A DNA stretch of 39,014 nucleotides from Streptomyces sp. ISL-94. GTDB taxonomy: Bacteria > Actinomycetota > Actinomycetes > Streptomycetales > Streptomycetaceae. Made by a program: the position numbers and the translations under genes. The stretch spans positions 1 to 39,014 of the forward strand of contig NZ_JAGGOZ010000036.1 in the NCBI RefSeq assembly GCF_018614075.1. Direction: 5' to 3'. This document shows positions 1 to 7,472 of the stretch, piece by piece (position 1 is the stretch's first letter; every line of letters begins with the position of its first letter). The notes beneath the pieces were generated by a model. That model saw only the letters and a program-made list of their open reading frames with translations, was not told the DNA's origin and ran no database searches.

Positions 1-330
1 CGCTCCGCGCCCGCGCCTCAATCGCCGGCGGGGCTGAAATTGCCCTCCGGGCCATCCAGCCCCGCCGGCCACAAGCACGAGGAGGCGAAGCCCCCGATGC
101 ACATCCAGCCCCGCCGGCGATTGAGGCGCGGGCCACGGGGCGGAGCCCCGACCTGAACCCGCACCCATCCGCTCGGGCAGGCAAATCCAGCCTCGCCGGC
201 GTTTGAGGCGCGGGGTGCGGGGCGGAGCCCCGACCTGAACCCGCACCCACCCCCTCAGACGGGCCACATTCCAGCCCCGCCGGCGATTGAGGCGCGGGGT
301 ACGGGGCGGAGTCCCGGGTGGGAACCGCGT
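1..330. repeat. Streptomyces-type intergenic GC-rich repeat array
   Basis: A unit beginning CCAGCCCCGCCGGCGATTGA and running into GGCGCGGGG recurs at 105, 187 and 271, so the periods are 82 and 84 bases. Each unit is followed by a short self-complementary GGGGCGGAGCCCC-like segment and then ACCTGAACCCGCACCC. A partial copy starts at 56 and an inverted copy lies at about 11-36. Similar elements are abundant between Streptomyces genes. I see no coding sequence in this stretch. The function is unknown; transcription termination or mRNA folding are possibilities. Confidence 0.8.
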
Positions 331-396
331 CCATCAGCACCGCTTATCGGGCGTGCATGAACAATCGTTGGCGCTGAACTGGGGACCGCGGCCAAG

Positions 397-1164
397 ATGA
401 CCGGCATGGACACCATGGACCCCGCACCCATCGCCCGGATCGCCCTGGTCGGCGACCGCTCACCGCACGTGAAGTCCCACACCCGGATCCCCGTCCTCCT
501 CGACGCCCTCGCCTCACGCGACGGGCTCGTCCTCGACGCCTACTGGATTCCCACCGCCGACGCCGCGGCCGAGGCCGCCGCCGGGACGCTCGGCCGGTTC
601 GATGCCGTGTGGGTGCTGCCGGGCAGCCCGTACGCCAGCGAGGCCGGCGCCCTGGCCGCCATCCGGGTGGCCCGGGAGGAGGGGATCCCCTTCCTCGGCA
701 CCTGCGGCGGCTTCCAGCACACCCTGCTGGAGTACGCCCGCACGGTCTGCGGGCTCACGGACGCCGCCCACGCCGAGAACGACCCCGAGGCGGCCGACCT
801 GCTGATCGCCCCGCTCGCCTGCTCCCTCGTCGGACACCAGGGCCTCGTACGGGCCGAGCCCGGCTCGCTCGCCGAGTCCGCGCTCGGCGCGGAGCGCTCG
901 ATGGAGCGCTACCACTGCAACTACGGGCCCGCCCCCCGGCACCTGCCCGCGCTCACCGCGCACGGGCTGCGGCTGTCGGGGCACGACGAGGACGGCCAGG
1001 TGCGCATCGTCGAGCTGCCCGGGCACCCCTTCTTCCTGGCCACGCTGTTCCAGCCGGAGCTGTACGGGGGCGGGACGCAGCCGCACCCGATCGTCCGGGC
1101 CCTCGCCGCCGCGGCGGTGGCGCACGCCGCCGCGGCCACCGCCGCCTCCGCCCGGGCGGAATAA
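397..1164 (+). CDS. CTP synthase C-terminal-like class I glutamine amidotransferase domain protein
   Basis: A 255-residue stand-alone class I glutamine amidotransferase-like protein that resembles the C-terminal half of CTP synthase without the synthetase domain. The nucleophile motif GTCGGFQH places the cysteine at residue 103, followed by a conserved HCNYGP segment. The end of the domain reads FLATLFQPEL, where class I enzymes normally have H-P-E, so the catalytic His position is Gln219 with Glu221 retained. Ammonia release by the usual triad is therefore doubtful. Streptomyces genomes annotate this family as CTP synthase C-terminal region-related protein. The start at 397 is followed by in-frame ATGs at 406 and 415; GGGGA lies 11 bases before the first. 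It is a single gene, with tRNA-His downstream. The exact role is unknown. Confidence 0.8.
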   Translation: MTGMDTMDPAPIARIALVGDRSPHVKSHTRIPVLLDALASRDGLVLDAYWIPTADAAAEAAAGTLGRFDAVWVLPGSPYASEAGALAAIRVAREEGIPFLGTCGGFQHTLLEYARTVCGLTDAAHAENDPEAADLLIAPLACSLVGHQGLVRAEPGSLAESALGAERSMERYHCNYGPAPRHLPALTAHGLRLSGHDEDGQVRIVELPGHPFFLATLFQPELYGGGTQPHPIVRALAAAAVAHAAAATAASARAE

Positions 1165-1193
1165 CGCGTCGCAGGACCACCCCGCTGATCGGC

Positions 1194-1210
1194 TATGCTG
1201 TGCATGCACA
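1194..1210 (+). promoter_or_regulatory. possible promoter region of tRNA-His
   Basis: A TATGCT hexamer at 1194-1199, about 40 bases before the tRNA, resembles a -10 box. It merges with a perfect 12-base palindrome TGTGCATGCACA at 1199-1210. No convincing -35 box is seen, so this is tentative. Confidence 0.3.
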
Positions 1211-1237
1211 TCGAACGGGTGGTCCGCCGCCCTTCGT

Positions 1238-1311
1238 GGTGGGTGTAGCTCAGTTGGTAGAGCACCTGGTTGTGGTCCAGGTGGCCGCGGGTTCAAGTCC
1301 CGTCACTCACC
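1238..1311 (+). tRNA. tRNA-His (anticodon GTG)
   Basis: A complete cloverleaf can be read. The acceptor strands GTGGGTG (1239-1245) and CACTCAC (1304-1310) pair. The D arm is around AGCTCAGTTGGTAGAGC. The anticodon stem-loop is CCTGGTTGTGGTCCAGG with anticodon GTG, and the T arm is GCGGG-TTCAAGT-CCCGT. G at 1238 can pair with the discriminator C at 1311, which is the extra G-1:C73 pair characteristic of histidine tRNAs. CCA is not encoded. tRNA 3' ends are common integration sites, but no duplicated 3' segment or integrase is seen here. Confidence 0.97.
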
Positions 1312-1319
1312 CTTTCCGT

Positions 1320-1364
1320 CCCGTGGGGGGCGCGAGGTTCTCCTCGCGCCCCCCACGGGCTTTT
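1320..1364 (+). terminator. strong intrinsic terminator after tRNA-His
   Basis: A perfect 18-base-pair inverted repeat (arms CCCGTGGGGGGCGCGAGG and its complement) with a TTCT loop is followed by TTTT at 1361-1364. It ends the tRNA transcript and can also separate it from the convergent hydrolase gene. Confidence 0.9.
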
Positions 1365-1395
1365 CCGCGCCCCGGCCCGCCCTGACCCGGCAGCA

Positions 1396-2151
1396 TCAGG
1401 CCCGCAGGAAGGCCTCCACCTCCGTGGCGAAGGCCACCGGGGTCTCGTGCGGCGGGTAGTGGCCGGCGCCCGGCACGGTGGTGATCCGGCAGTTCGGGTA
1501 CCAGGTCGGCCAGGTGGCGCGCATGACGTCGGCGGTGAGCGCGAGGTCGTACGCGCCGACGAGGACCAGGACCGGGACGGGGTTGCCCTTGACCGCGGAG
1601 GAGAGATCGCGCGGCTGCCAGTCGGCGAGGTAGCCCGCGAAGGCCTCGGGACGGGAGACGGACAGGGAGTGGGCGACCATGCGCTCGATCCAGTGGCGGC
1701 TCGCCCGGTTGCCGGTGATCAGGTCGAGGATGATCCGGCGCTTCTCGGGGTCTTCGGCGGCCCCGTAGAAGAGGGCGTGGGTCGTGTCGTCCATCTCGTA
1801 GGGCGCGGCCGGGACCGGAGTGAGCCCGACCAGCTTCTCGACGCGCCCGGGGGCCCGGACCAGGACCTGCTGGGCCGCCTTGCCGCCCATGGAGTGGCCG
1901 AGGAGGGAGAAGGTGTCCCAGCCGAGCTCGTCGGCCAGTTCGATGACGTCCTCGGCGATCTCGTGGAGGGTGTAGCGGCCGGGGACGTCGCGGCGGTCGC
2001 CGTATCCGCGGCAGTCGAGGAAGGCGTACGAGAACCCGTGCGGGTCCAGGTAGTCCAGGGCCGAGCCCCAGTTGGCGGAGGTACCGAACCAGTCGTGCAG
2101 CACGATGACGCGGACGGGTCCGCTGCCGATCCTGCGGTGGGCGATGGCCAT
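1396..2151 (-). CDS. alpha/beta-fold hydrolase
   Basis: A 251-residue cytosolic alpha/beta hydrolase. The nucleophile elbow GHSMGG gives Ser87. The oxyanion region HDWFG is near residue 19, and a late GAGHYPP segment supplies the probable catalytic His. The length is normal for the family. The substrate cannot be read from sequence; esterase, lactonase or dehalogenase-like activities are all possible. I chose the ATG at 2151 because GGGAGA lies a few bases upstream and the protein begins with a normal beta strand. A longer reading upstream has no homologous-looking residues. It is convergent with tRNA-His and followed by the shared terminator. It stands alone; the phospholipase C gene upstream on the same strand has its own hairpin. 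Confidence 0.85.
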   Translation of the reverse strand: MAIAHRRIGSGPVRVIVLHDWFGTSANWGSALDYLDPHGFSYAFLDCRGYGDRRDVPGRYTLHEIAEDVIELADELGWDTFSLLGHSMGGKAAQQVLVRAPGRVEKLVGLTPVPAAPYEMDDTTHALFYGAAEDPEKRRIILDLITGNRASRHWIERMVAHSLSVSRPEAFAGYLADWQPRDLSSAVKGNPVPVLVLVGAYDLALTADVMRATWPTWYPNCRITTVPGAGHYPPHETPVAFATEVEAFLRA

Positions 2152-2285
2152 GGGTTCTCCCTCGGTGACGGGTCGTAGAAAACCGACGCCGTACCTTCTG
2201 CCCACCGGGCCTGCGATCACGCGGTGAACAGAGGGGAGTCAAGCCACCGTGTCACGCCGGCGGGATGTTGGCTTCCTACAGCCAC

Positions 2286-2321
2286 GCCCGCGAAGTCAAC
2301 GCAAGCATTGACCTCGCGGGC
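2286..2321 (-). terminator. hairpin downstream of phospholipase C gene
   Basis: The inverted repeat GCCCGCGAAGTCAA / TTGACCTCGCGGGC (14-base arms, one wobble, 8-base loop) lies 36 bases beyond the phospholipase stop. There is no U tract, as is common in Streptomyces terminators. Confidence 0.65.
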
Positions 2322-2357
2322 GGCGGAAGGGGGCGGGTTCACCCCTACTGGACCGGA

Positions 2358-4418
2358 TCAGACGGTCTTGATCGCCGGGTCGGAGACGCCCGGGGTGCCC
2401 GTCTCGACGTGGCCGGCGAAGCGGCGCAGGAAGGAGGTGTCCGCGTCGGAGCCCACCTTGACGTCGTACCAGCGGCCCGTGGTGCGCAGGTCGACCGTGT
2501 GGGAGACCGTGCCGCCCGCCAGGACCTTGAAGGTCTGGGACGCGCCGCCGTAGGCGTTGGTCACCGTGAGGTTGACCGCGACCGGGCCCGAGTTGGTCAG
2601 CGTCAGCGCCAGGTTGCCGGTGGCGTCCACGTGGCGGGCCGTGACCTCGGGGCCGGCCTTCTTCGCCGGGCCCTTCCAGGTGCGCAGGAAGCCGTTGGGG
2701 CCCCACACCGTGAGGTTGATCTGGTTGCCGGTGGAGCTGCTGGTGCTCCAGGTGTCCGCGAGGGTCTTGCCCGCCTCGACCGTGTAGGGCCAAGGGCCGT
2801 CCGTACGGTTGCCCGAGGTGCTGTGGAAGTGGGCGCCGAGGGACGGGCCGGAGGAGAAGGTCAGGGTGAACTTGCCGGTGGACACCGTGGCCTTGCCGTC
2901 CACGTACGGGCTGTAGCCCAGCGCGCGGGTCGGCTTGGCGCCGGCCTCCTGCTTGGGCAGCGTGCCCGTGGCCGGCGGGACCGGGTGGTAGGACGGGTGG
3001 GCGTTGTGGTCCGGCGGGATGTAGCCCGCGGTGGAGGGCAGGGCCGCGGGGGTCGCGTCCGCCTGGCTGAAGTCGAAGGCCGAGGTCAGGTCCCCGCAGA
3101 CGGCGCGGCGCCACGGCGAGATGTTGGGCTCCTGCACGCCGAAGCGCTTCTCCATGAAGCGGATCACCGAGGTGTGGTCGAAGGTCTCGGAGCAGACGTA
3201 GCCGCCCTTGCTCCACGGCGAGACCACGATCATCGGCACGCGCGGGCCGAGCCCGTACGGACCGGCCGCGTAACCGCCGCCCCCGGCGTACAGGTCCTTC
3301 GACACGTCGGCCGTGGACAGGCCCCACGCCGAGGAGGCCGGCGGGTACGGCGGGACCACGTGGTCGAAGAAGCCGTCGTTCTCGTCGTAGGTGATGAAGA
3401 GGGCCGTCTTCGCCCAGACCGCCGGGTTGGAGGTGAGCGCGTCGAGGACCTGCGAGATGTACCAGGCGCCGAAGTTGACCGGCCAGTTCGGGTGCTCGCT
3501 GAAGGCCTCGGGGGCGGCGATCCAGGAGACCTGGGGCAGTGTGCCGCCTGCGACATCGGCGCGAAGGCGGTCGAAGTAGCCGTCGCCCGCCTTGGCGTTG
3601 GTGCCCGTGCGCGCCTTCTCGTACAGGGCGCTGCCGGGCTGGGCGTTGCGGTAGTTGTTGAAGTACAGCAGCGAGTTGTCGCCGTAGTTGCCGCGGAAGG
3701 CGTCGCTGATCCAGCCCCAGGAGCCGGCCGCGTTCAGGCCGTCACCGATGTCCTGGTAGACCTTCCAGGAGACCCCGGCGGACTCCAGTCGCTCGGGGTA
3801 GGTCTTCCAGCCGTACCCGGCCTCCTGGTTGCCGAGGACCGGGCCGCCGCCGGTGCCGTCGTTGCCGGTGTGGCCGGACCACATGTAGTAGCGGTTCGGG
3901 TCGGTGGCTCCGATGAACGAGCAGTGGTAGGCGTCGCACACGGTGAAGGCGTCGGCGAGGGCGTAGTGGAACGGGATGTCGTTCCGGGTCATGTACGACA
4001 TGGTCGTGGCCGTCTTGGCCGGCACCCACTTGTCGTACTTGCCGTTGTTGTACGCCTGGTGGCCGCCGGCCCAGTCGTGGTTCAGACCCTCCACGAACTG
4101 CATGCCGAGGTCGTTGACCTGCGGGTTGAAGGGGAGGATGTCCTTCGTCCCGTTGGACTGGTAGAAGACGGACTTGCCGTTGTCCTGGAGGACCGGGCGC
4201 GGATCGCCGAAGCCGCGGACCCCCTTCATCGCGCCGAAGTACTGGTCGAAGGAACGGTTCTCCTGCATGAGGACGACGATGTGCTCGATGTCCCGGATCG
4301 TTCCGGTGCTGCCCTGCGCCGGGATGGCGGCGGCGCGCGCGATGCTCTCGTTCAGCATCGTGGCGGCGGCGGTGCCACCGGCGATCTGGAGGAACCTGCG
4401 GCGGTTGAGTTCTGCCAT
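2358..4418 (-). CDS. plcC: Tat-exported phosphocholine-specific phospholipase C
   Basis: A 686-residue secreted phosphoesterase of the bacterial non-haemolytic/haemolytic phospholipase C family (PlcH/PlcN-like), cleaving phosphatidylcholine-type lipids to diacylglycerol and phosphocholine. The N-terminus NRRRFLQIAGG is a twin-arginine signal followed by a hydrophobic stretch ending near AAAIPAQG. The catalytic domain starts with the ENRSFD motif (residues 53-58) and includes the DENDGFFDH metal-binding segment. After about residue 470 come two beta-rich repeats typical of the family's C-terminal domains. The ATG at 4418 gives the signal peptide directly at the N-terminus; longer upstream readings lack a signal. 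It is monocistronic and diverges from the ketosynthase remnant. The phosphocholine product would feed the phosphatase and betaine genes 32 kb away; that link is inference. The gene symbol is a family-level label. Confidence 0.88.
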   Translation of the reverse strand: MAELNRRRFLQIAGGTAAATMLNESIARAAAIPAQGSTGTIRDIEHIVVLMQENRSFDQYFGAMKGVRGFGDPRPVLQDNGKSVFYQSNGTKDILPFNPQVNDLGMQFVEGLNHDWAGGHQAYNNGKYDKWVPAKTATTMSYMTRNDIPFHYALADAFTVCDAYHCSFIGATDPNRYYMWSGHTGNDGTGGGPVLGNQEAGYGWKTYPERLESAGVSWKVYQDIGDGLNAAGSWGWISDAFRGNYGDNSLLYFNNYRNAQPGSALYEKARTGTNAKAGDGYFDRLRADVAGGTLPQVSWIAAPEAFSEHPNWPVNFGAWYISQVLDALTSNPAVWAKTALFITYDENDGFFDHVVPPYPPASSAWGLSTADVSKDLYAGGGGYAAGPYGLGPRVPMIVVSPWSKGGYVCSETFDHTSVIRFMEKRFGVQEPNISPWRRAVCGDLTSAFDFSQADATPAALPSTAGYIPPDHNAHPSYHPVPPATGTLPKQEAGAKPTRALGYSPYVDGKATVSTGKFTLTFSSGPSLGAHFHSTSGNRTDGPWPYTVEAGKTLADTWSTSSSTGNQINLTVWGPNGFLRTWKGPAKKAGPEVTARHVDATGNLALTLTNSGPVAVNLTVTNAYGGASQTFKVLAGGTVSHTVDLRTTGRWYDVKVGSDADTSFLRRFAGHVETGTPGVSDPAIKTV

Positions 4419-4717
4419 GGCGTGACGACCTCTGCGGGTGAGGGGGGAGTCGAGGGGCGCCCCAAGGACAGCGGCCCCGGGGGACCGGACGGAGATCCTT
4501 GTCTGACACCTGGCCGTACAGCCGGAGAACGGAAGGTCGCTCTCTGCCGGCCCGCGCGTCTGGCGAAGACGGTAAGGGAACGGCCCTGCGTGCAACAGCC
4601 CCCGGAACCACTCCACTTCACATCGGTACTGGTGACCGGGGGTACTCATCCGGCCTCCGCACCGGTCTGAGCATCCGTACTCAGGACCGGGAGATGCCTG
4701 CTTGTCATCGTGTGGGC
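4419..4717. promoter_or_regulatory. intergenic region between phospholipase C and ketosynthase remnant
   Basis: A divergent control region of about 300 bases. AGAGG about ten bases before the phospholipase start is its probable ribosome-binding site. I looked for phosphate-box repeats (GTTCACC-like), because such lipases are often under phosphate control, and did not find a convincing pair. An imperfect palindrome TGAGCATCCGTACTCA lies near 4668-4683. Nothing else is recognised. Confidence 0.4.
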
Positions 4718-5380
4718 ATGCCCTTTCAGCCAAGTGACCGCCGGCCGCGCGCCGGGACAACCGCCGTCGGCACCCTGCTGCCCGAGGAGGTCCTGTCCTC
4801 CGACCACCTCCAGCGGGAGGTGGCCCGCCGCAGTGGACTCACCATGCCGCCGACGCTGCTGAGGCAGGCCACCGGGATCGTCACCCGCCGCGTCGCGGGC
4901 GAGGGGGTGTACGCCTCCACGCTCGCGGTGGGCGCCGCCCGGCGGGCGCTGGACGCGGCCGGACTCGGCCCGCTCGACATCGACCTGCTCCTCTTCGCCT
5001 CGGCCTCCCGCGACCTGGTCGAGCCCGCCACCGCGCACATCGTGCAGGCCGAGCTGGGCTCGCGGGCCCACGCCATGGACATGACCAACGCCTGCAACAG
5101 CTTCGTCAACGGGGTCGACCTCGCCCGGTCGATGATTCTGTCGGGGGCGGGCGCGGCGGGCCCTGGTGGTCACCGGGGAGACCCCGAGCCGGGCCGTCCG
5201 GCACTCCCCCGCCGACTTCGCGGAATTCCGCAGCGGCTTCGCCGGCTACACCTTCGGCGACACCGGGGCGGCCGTGGTGGTGGAGGCCGTGGAGCGGGGC
5301 GGGATCCTCGACGTGGACAGCGAGACCCACTCCGAGCACTGGGAGGTCGGGGGCATCCCGGGCGGCGGTTCGCGCCACTG
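4718..5380 (+). pseudogene. 5' remnant of 3-oxoacyl-ACP synthase III (OleA/FabH-like), frameshifted and truncated
   Basis: This encodes the first two thirds (about 220 residues) of a beta-ketoacyl-ACP synthase III-like condensing enzyme. The active-site cysteine is visible in TNACNSF (Cys126 from the ATG at 4718). The frame breaks in a five-G run at 5143-5147. Removing one G restores SGRARRALVVTGE and then reads through GYTFGDTGAAVVVEAVE up to GGIPGGGSRH. Homology then stops at a terminator-like hairpin, so the C-terminal third with the catalytic His and Asn is gone. An alternative in-frame ATG at 4694 exists. The matching half-gene is the epimerase tail at 8877-9323. It cannot make an active enzyme. 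Confidence 0.8.
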
Positions 5381-5419
5381 CGCCCCCTTCCGCCTACGGG
5401 CGGGAGGGGGCGCTTTCTT
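5380..5419. terminator. strong hairpin at the left cassette boundary
   Basis: 15-base arms GCGCCCCCTTCCGCC and GGCGGGAGGGGGCGC pair completely (one G-T wobble) around a TACG loop. TTTCTT follows on the plus strand. The hairpin lies exactly where ketosynthase homology ends and 11 bases beyond the dehydratase-like gene that reads towards it. It can insulate the cassette from both sides. Confidence 0.85.
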
Positions 5420-5429
5420 GCGTCCAGGA

Positions 5430-5744
5430 TCAGTCCAGCGGGAGGGCCTGGTGCGCGGCGACAATCCCGTCGATGCGGTGCGCGAGGTCGAAGTCCGCTG
5501 CCGTCAGCCGATTCCCTGCGTCGTGCGTGGTGATCGACGCGCGCAGGTGGTCGATTCGCAGGTCCAGGTCGGCGTGGTGCTGAATCCGCCGGGACCGGTC
5601 GGCAATCGTGACGATCGCGGCCACCGCCGCGTGATACCGGATCTCGTACGTACGGGTGATCGCATCCCCGTCCTGCTTCCAGCCCGGCAGCGCGGCCAGA
5701 CGCTCGGCGATCTGCTCGTGCGTCAACGGCTGCGGTACGCCCAT
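5430..5744 (-). CDS. pterin-4a-carbinolamine dehydratase-like protein
   Basis: A 104-residue small protein of the 4a-hydroxytetrahydrobiopterin dehydratase (PCD/DCoH) fold. It matches the family in length, in the LPGW near residue 19, in the paired His56-His57, and in the TTHDAG segment with His74 followed by a conserved acidic stretch. The usual P-E-W after the paired histidines reads A-D-L, and the usual Tyr a few residues later is Ile. The catalytic histidines are therefore kept on an altered surface. No pterin-dependent hydroxylase is nearby, so the substrate is uncertain. It starts one base after the stop of the regulator gene upstream and is therefore co-transcribed with it. It is the last gene of the left-reading half of the cassette. 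Confidence 0.75.
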   Translation of the reverse strand: MGVPQPLTHEQIAERLAALPGWKQDGDAITRTYEIRYHAAVAAIVTIADRSRRIQHHADLDLRIDHLRASITTHDAGNRLTAADFDLAHRIDGIVAAHQALPLD

Positions 5745-5745
5745 G

Positions 5746-7020
5746 TCAGCTCCCCTCGTTCACGGGCGCCAGGATCTCGGCGAGGTCCCGGCCTACCGGG
5801 GCATCGTGCCACGGCCGCATGGCCCGCTCCAGCGTGCCCAGTTCGCGGAGCATGCGCACGGACCGGGTCTCGGCGGCGATGGTCGCCGCCTCGCGCGCGA
5901 TCTCGACCGCGTGGTCCGGCTCACGCGACACGGCTGCCGCGGTGGCGTGCCGGGCGAGGTAGACGCCGCGGTCCCGGCGCGCGGTGGATGGCACTGCGGC
6001 AAGCACCTGCGTCCACAGCTGGTCAGCTTCCCGACCGAGCCCGAGCCGGCCGTAGCAGGTGGCTCGCTGAACCTCCAGGTAGCCGGGCGTCCTTCGGCAC
6101 GCGTTGCCCCAGGGCAGATCGTCGTCCACGCGGTGGATGAGCCCGCTCGCGGTATCGATGAGCTGATCTACGGTGGTCCGGTCGCCGGTGAGGCTGGCGC
6201 CGTGGGCCCGCTGCTGCATGGCCATGATCCGCACCTTTGGAACGAGCGCGTCCGCGTCTTCGAGGGCGGCTTCGCATAGGTCGATGACGCCGTACCCGTC
6301 ACCCAGGTCAGTACGGACCTGCGCCTGGTTCACGAGGGAGTACCCGATGAGGTGCGGGTCACGGGACCGAACCGCTATCTCCTGCGTCACCCCCCGCCAG
6401 AAGCTCGCGGCGCCGAGGTCGCCCGCGTCCTGGTAGAGCCAGCCGACGAGCGCCGCGTAGGCGGCGCCGACGCGGAGCAGACCGCGGCGGGTCTCGCCCT
6501 TTGCGGAGCGGACGAGTTTGTCGATGAGCCGGTACTGCTCGGACACGGTGCCGATGAGGTCGTGGGGGCCGAGGAACATGTCGGCCCGGTAGTGGCCCTC
6601 CAACTGCGACTGGAAGTAGTCGATCAGCGCGGGGTCCACGTGCTGTGGTGCTACGGGCCCGGCGACGAGCGCCGCGGCCGTGACGGAGATGAAGGTACGG
6701 CGTTCCACCTGGTCCTCATGCTGCCTCTCGGGTCGGATCCATCCGGCGGGCACCGTGAATCCAAGGTCTTCGGGCCATCGCCCGAGCGTGTCGTGCAGTA
6801 CCTGTGCGGTCTCCTCCGGCGGCCATCCGCGCTGCTCCTGGCGGCCCTCCCACCGGCGCCACGTCCGCGGCGCAACCGTGAAGTGCGCATTGTCGAGGAG
6901 GGCCTGCCCGTGCGCCGAGAGCGCTGCGGCGGCCTGCTCCATCGTGCGCCAACCGACGCGGAGCCGGGCGGCCCGGAGCGCGTCGTTGCGTGGGCTCATG
7001 GCCCCAGTGTGAGGTGTCAT
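5746..7020 (-). CDS. XRE-type helix-turn-helix regulator with TPR-like C-terminal domain
   Basis: An up to 424-residue actinobacterial regulator. The N-terminal 80 residues (LRVGWRTMEQAAAAL through TWRRWEGRQ) fit a helix-turn-helix domain. A linker ERRTFISVTAAALVAG follows, and the rest (about residues 130-400) is alpha-helical, tetratricopeptide-like repeats (AAYAALVGWLYQDAGD, RRDRGVYLARHATAA). Such proteins often sit beside small secreted or modified-peptide genes in Streptomyces. Two starts are possible: 7020 (GGGGA eight bases upstream) and 6999 (MSPRNDAL, closer to related proteins as I remember them). It diverges from the small-ORF/radical SAM operon, with a palindrome between. It is likely the local regulator of the cassette. 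Confidence 0.75.
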   Translation of the reverse strand: MTPHTGAMSPRNDALRAARLRVGWRTMEQAAAALSAHGQALLDNAHFTVAPRTWRRWEGRQEQRGWPPEETAQVLHDTLGRWPEDLGFTVPAGWIRPERQHEDQVERRTFISVTAAALVAGPVAPQHVDPALIDYFQSQLEGHYRADMFLGPHDLIGTVSEQYRLIDKLVRSAKGETRRGLLRVGAAYAALVGWLYQDAGDLGAASFWRGVTQEIAVRSRDPHLIGYSLVNQAQVRTDLGDGYGVIDLCEAALEDADALVPKVRIMAMQQRAHGASLTGDRTTVDQLIDTASGLIHRVDDDLPWGNACRRTPGYLEVQRATCYGRLGLGREADQLWTQVLAAVPSTARRDRGVYLARHATAAAVSREPDHAVEIAREAATIAAETRSVRMLRELGTLERAMRPWHDAPVGRDLAEILAPVNEGS

Positions 7021-7047
7021 CGCGTCTGTCCCCGGCCGTGGCCGCTA

Positions 7048-7067
7048 CGTGGCCACCGATGGCCACG
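7048..7067. promoter_or_regulatory. palindromic operator candidate in the cassette's divergent promoter
   Basis: A perfect inverted repeat CGTGGCCA-CCGA-TGGCCACG lies between the regulator and the plus-strand operon. Additional GTGGCC and TGGCC half sites flank it at about 7037-7075. The position is ideal for binding by the neighbouring HTH protein. This is inference; no binding data. Confidence 0.5.
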
Positions 7068-7111
7068 CGATGGCCTATCTGCCCATCTGCGTGCCCGCCC
7101 ATGATCCTCCT

Positions 7112-7267
7112 ATGACGACGAACAGTGCAGACGAACAGCACCGCGCACGCCTCGCGTTGCCGCAGTTGCCGCTGGGCCCGAGCGCCGAGCTGACCGACCG
7201 CGCAGCCGAAGGCTGGGAGCGGTTCCTCCACTCCGCCGGAAAGGGAGCGGAGGCGTCCGATGAGTGA
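7112..7267 (+). CDS. small hypothetical protein, 51 residues (possible substrate peptide)
   Basis: The first ORF of the plus-strand operon, encoding a hydrophilic 51-residue peptide with no cysteine, a single tryptophan in AEGWERFLHSAGK, and an acidic C-terminus. No family is recognised. It overlaps the next gene by eight bases, which supports co-translation. There is no clear Shine-Dalgarno before the ATG at 7112; an in-frame ATG at 7049 would add 21 residues through the palindrome and is less likely. Its size, first position and proximity to a radical SAM enzyme make it one candidate for the enzyme's peptide substrate, but there is no leader/core signature, so this is speculative. Confidence 0.5.
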   Translation: MTTNSADEQHRARLALPQLPLGPSAELTDRAAEGWERFLHSAGKGAEASDE

Positions 7268-7472
7268 GCAGTACGAGTATGTGCCGCACCGCCTGCTCCG
7301 CGAGCGCGTCCGGGACATCGCCTCCGGCGTCGAGGGCGAGCTGATGGCGGTCGTCAACGAGAACGTATCGGCGTCCGTGGTCCATGAGCACTGGGTGGAG
7401 CTGGCCTACATCCGGGGCCCGTCCGGCCGGGAAATCACAACCGCGGTCGGCAACATCGAGGCTGTCGGATGA
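7260..7472 (+). CDS. small conserved-looking hypothetical protein, 70 residues
   Basis: A 70-residue protein beginning MSEQYEYVPHRLLRERV with a mixed charged and beta-rich C-terminal half (VELAYIRGPSGREITT). GGAGG lies about seven bases before the ATG. It overlaps the previous ORF by eight bases, and its TGA overlaps the next ATG (ATGA), so the three small genes are tightly coupled. The pattern resembles small proteins I associate with XRE-type regulators in Streptomyces, but I cannot name a family or function. Confidence 0.65.
   Translation: MSEQYEYVPHRLLRERVRDIASGVEGELMAVVNENVSASVVHEHWVELAYIRGPSGREITTAVGNIEAVG

Noticed and set aside
1..330. CRISPR array
   Set aside because: The repeated parts are longer than the variable parts, spacing is irregular and similar intergenic repeats are common in Streptomyces. 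There are no cas genes.
1238..1311. tRNA-His as attachment site of an integrated element
   Set aside because: No integrase or excisionase gene, no repeated tRNA 3' end elsewhere in the window, and the tRNA is followed at once by its own terminator.
2265..4670. An 801-codon open frame on the plus strand opposite the phospholipase C gene
   Set aside because: It is the mirror frame of a GC-rich gene. Its translation is low-complexity (repeated V, G, R) and shows no domain, while the minus strand encodes a clear Tat signal and phospholipase motifs.
4419..4717. Phosphate-box repeats in front of the phospholipase C gene
   Set aside because: No pair of GTTCACC-like direct repeats at the expected spacing was found.
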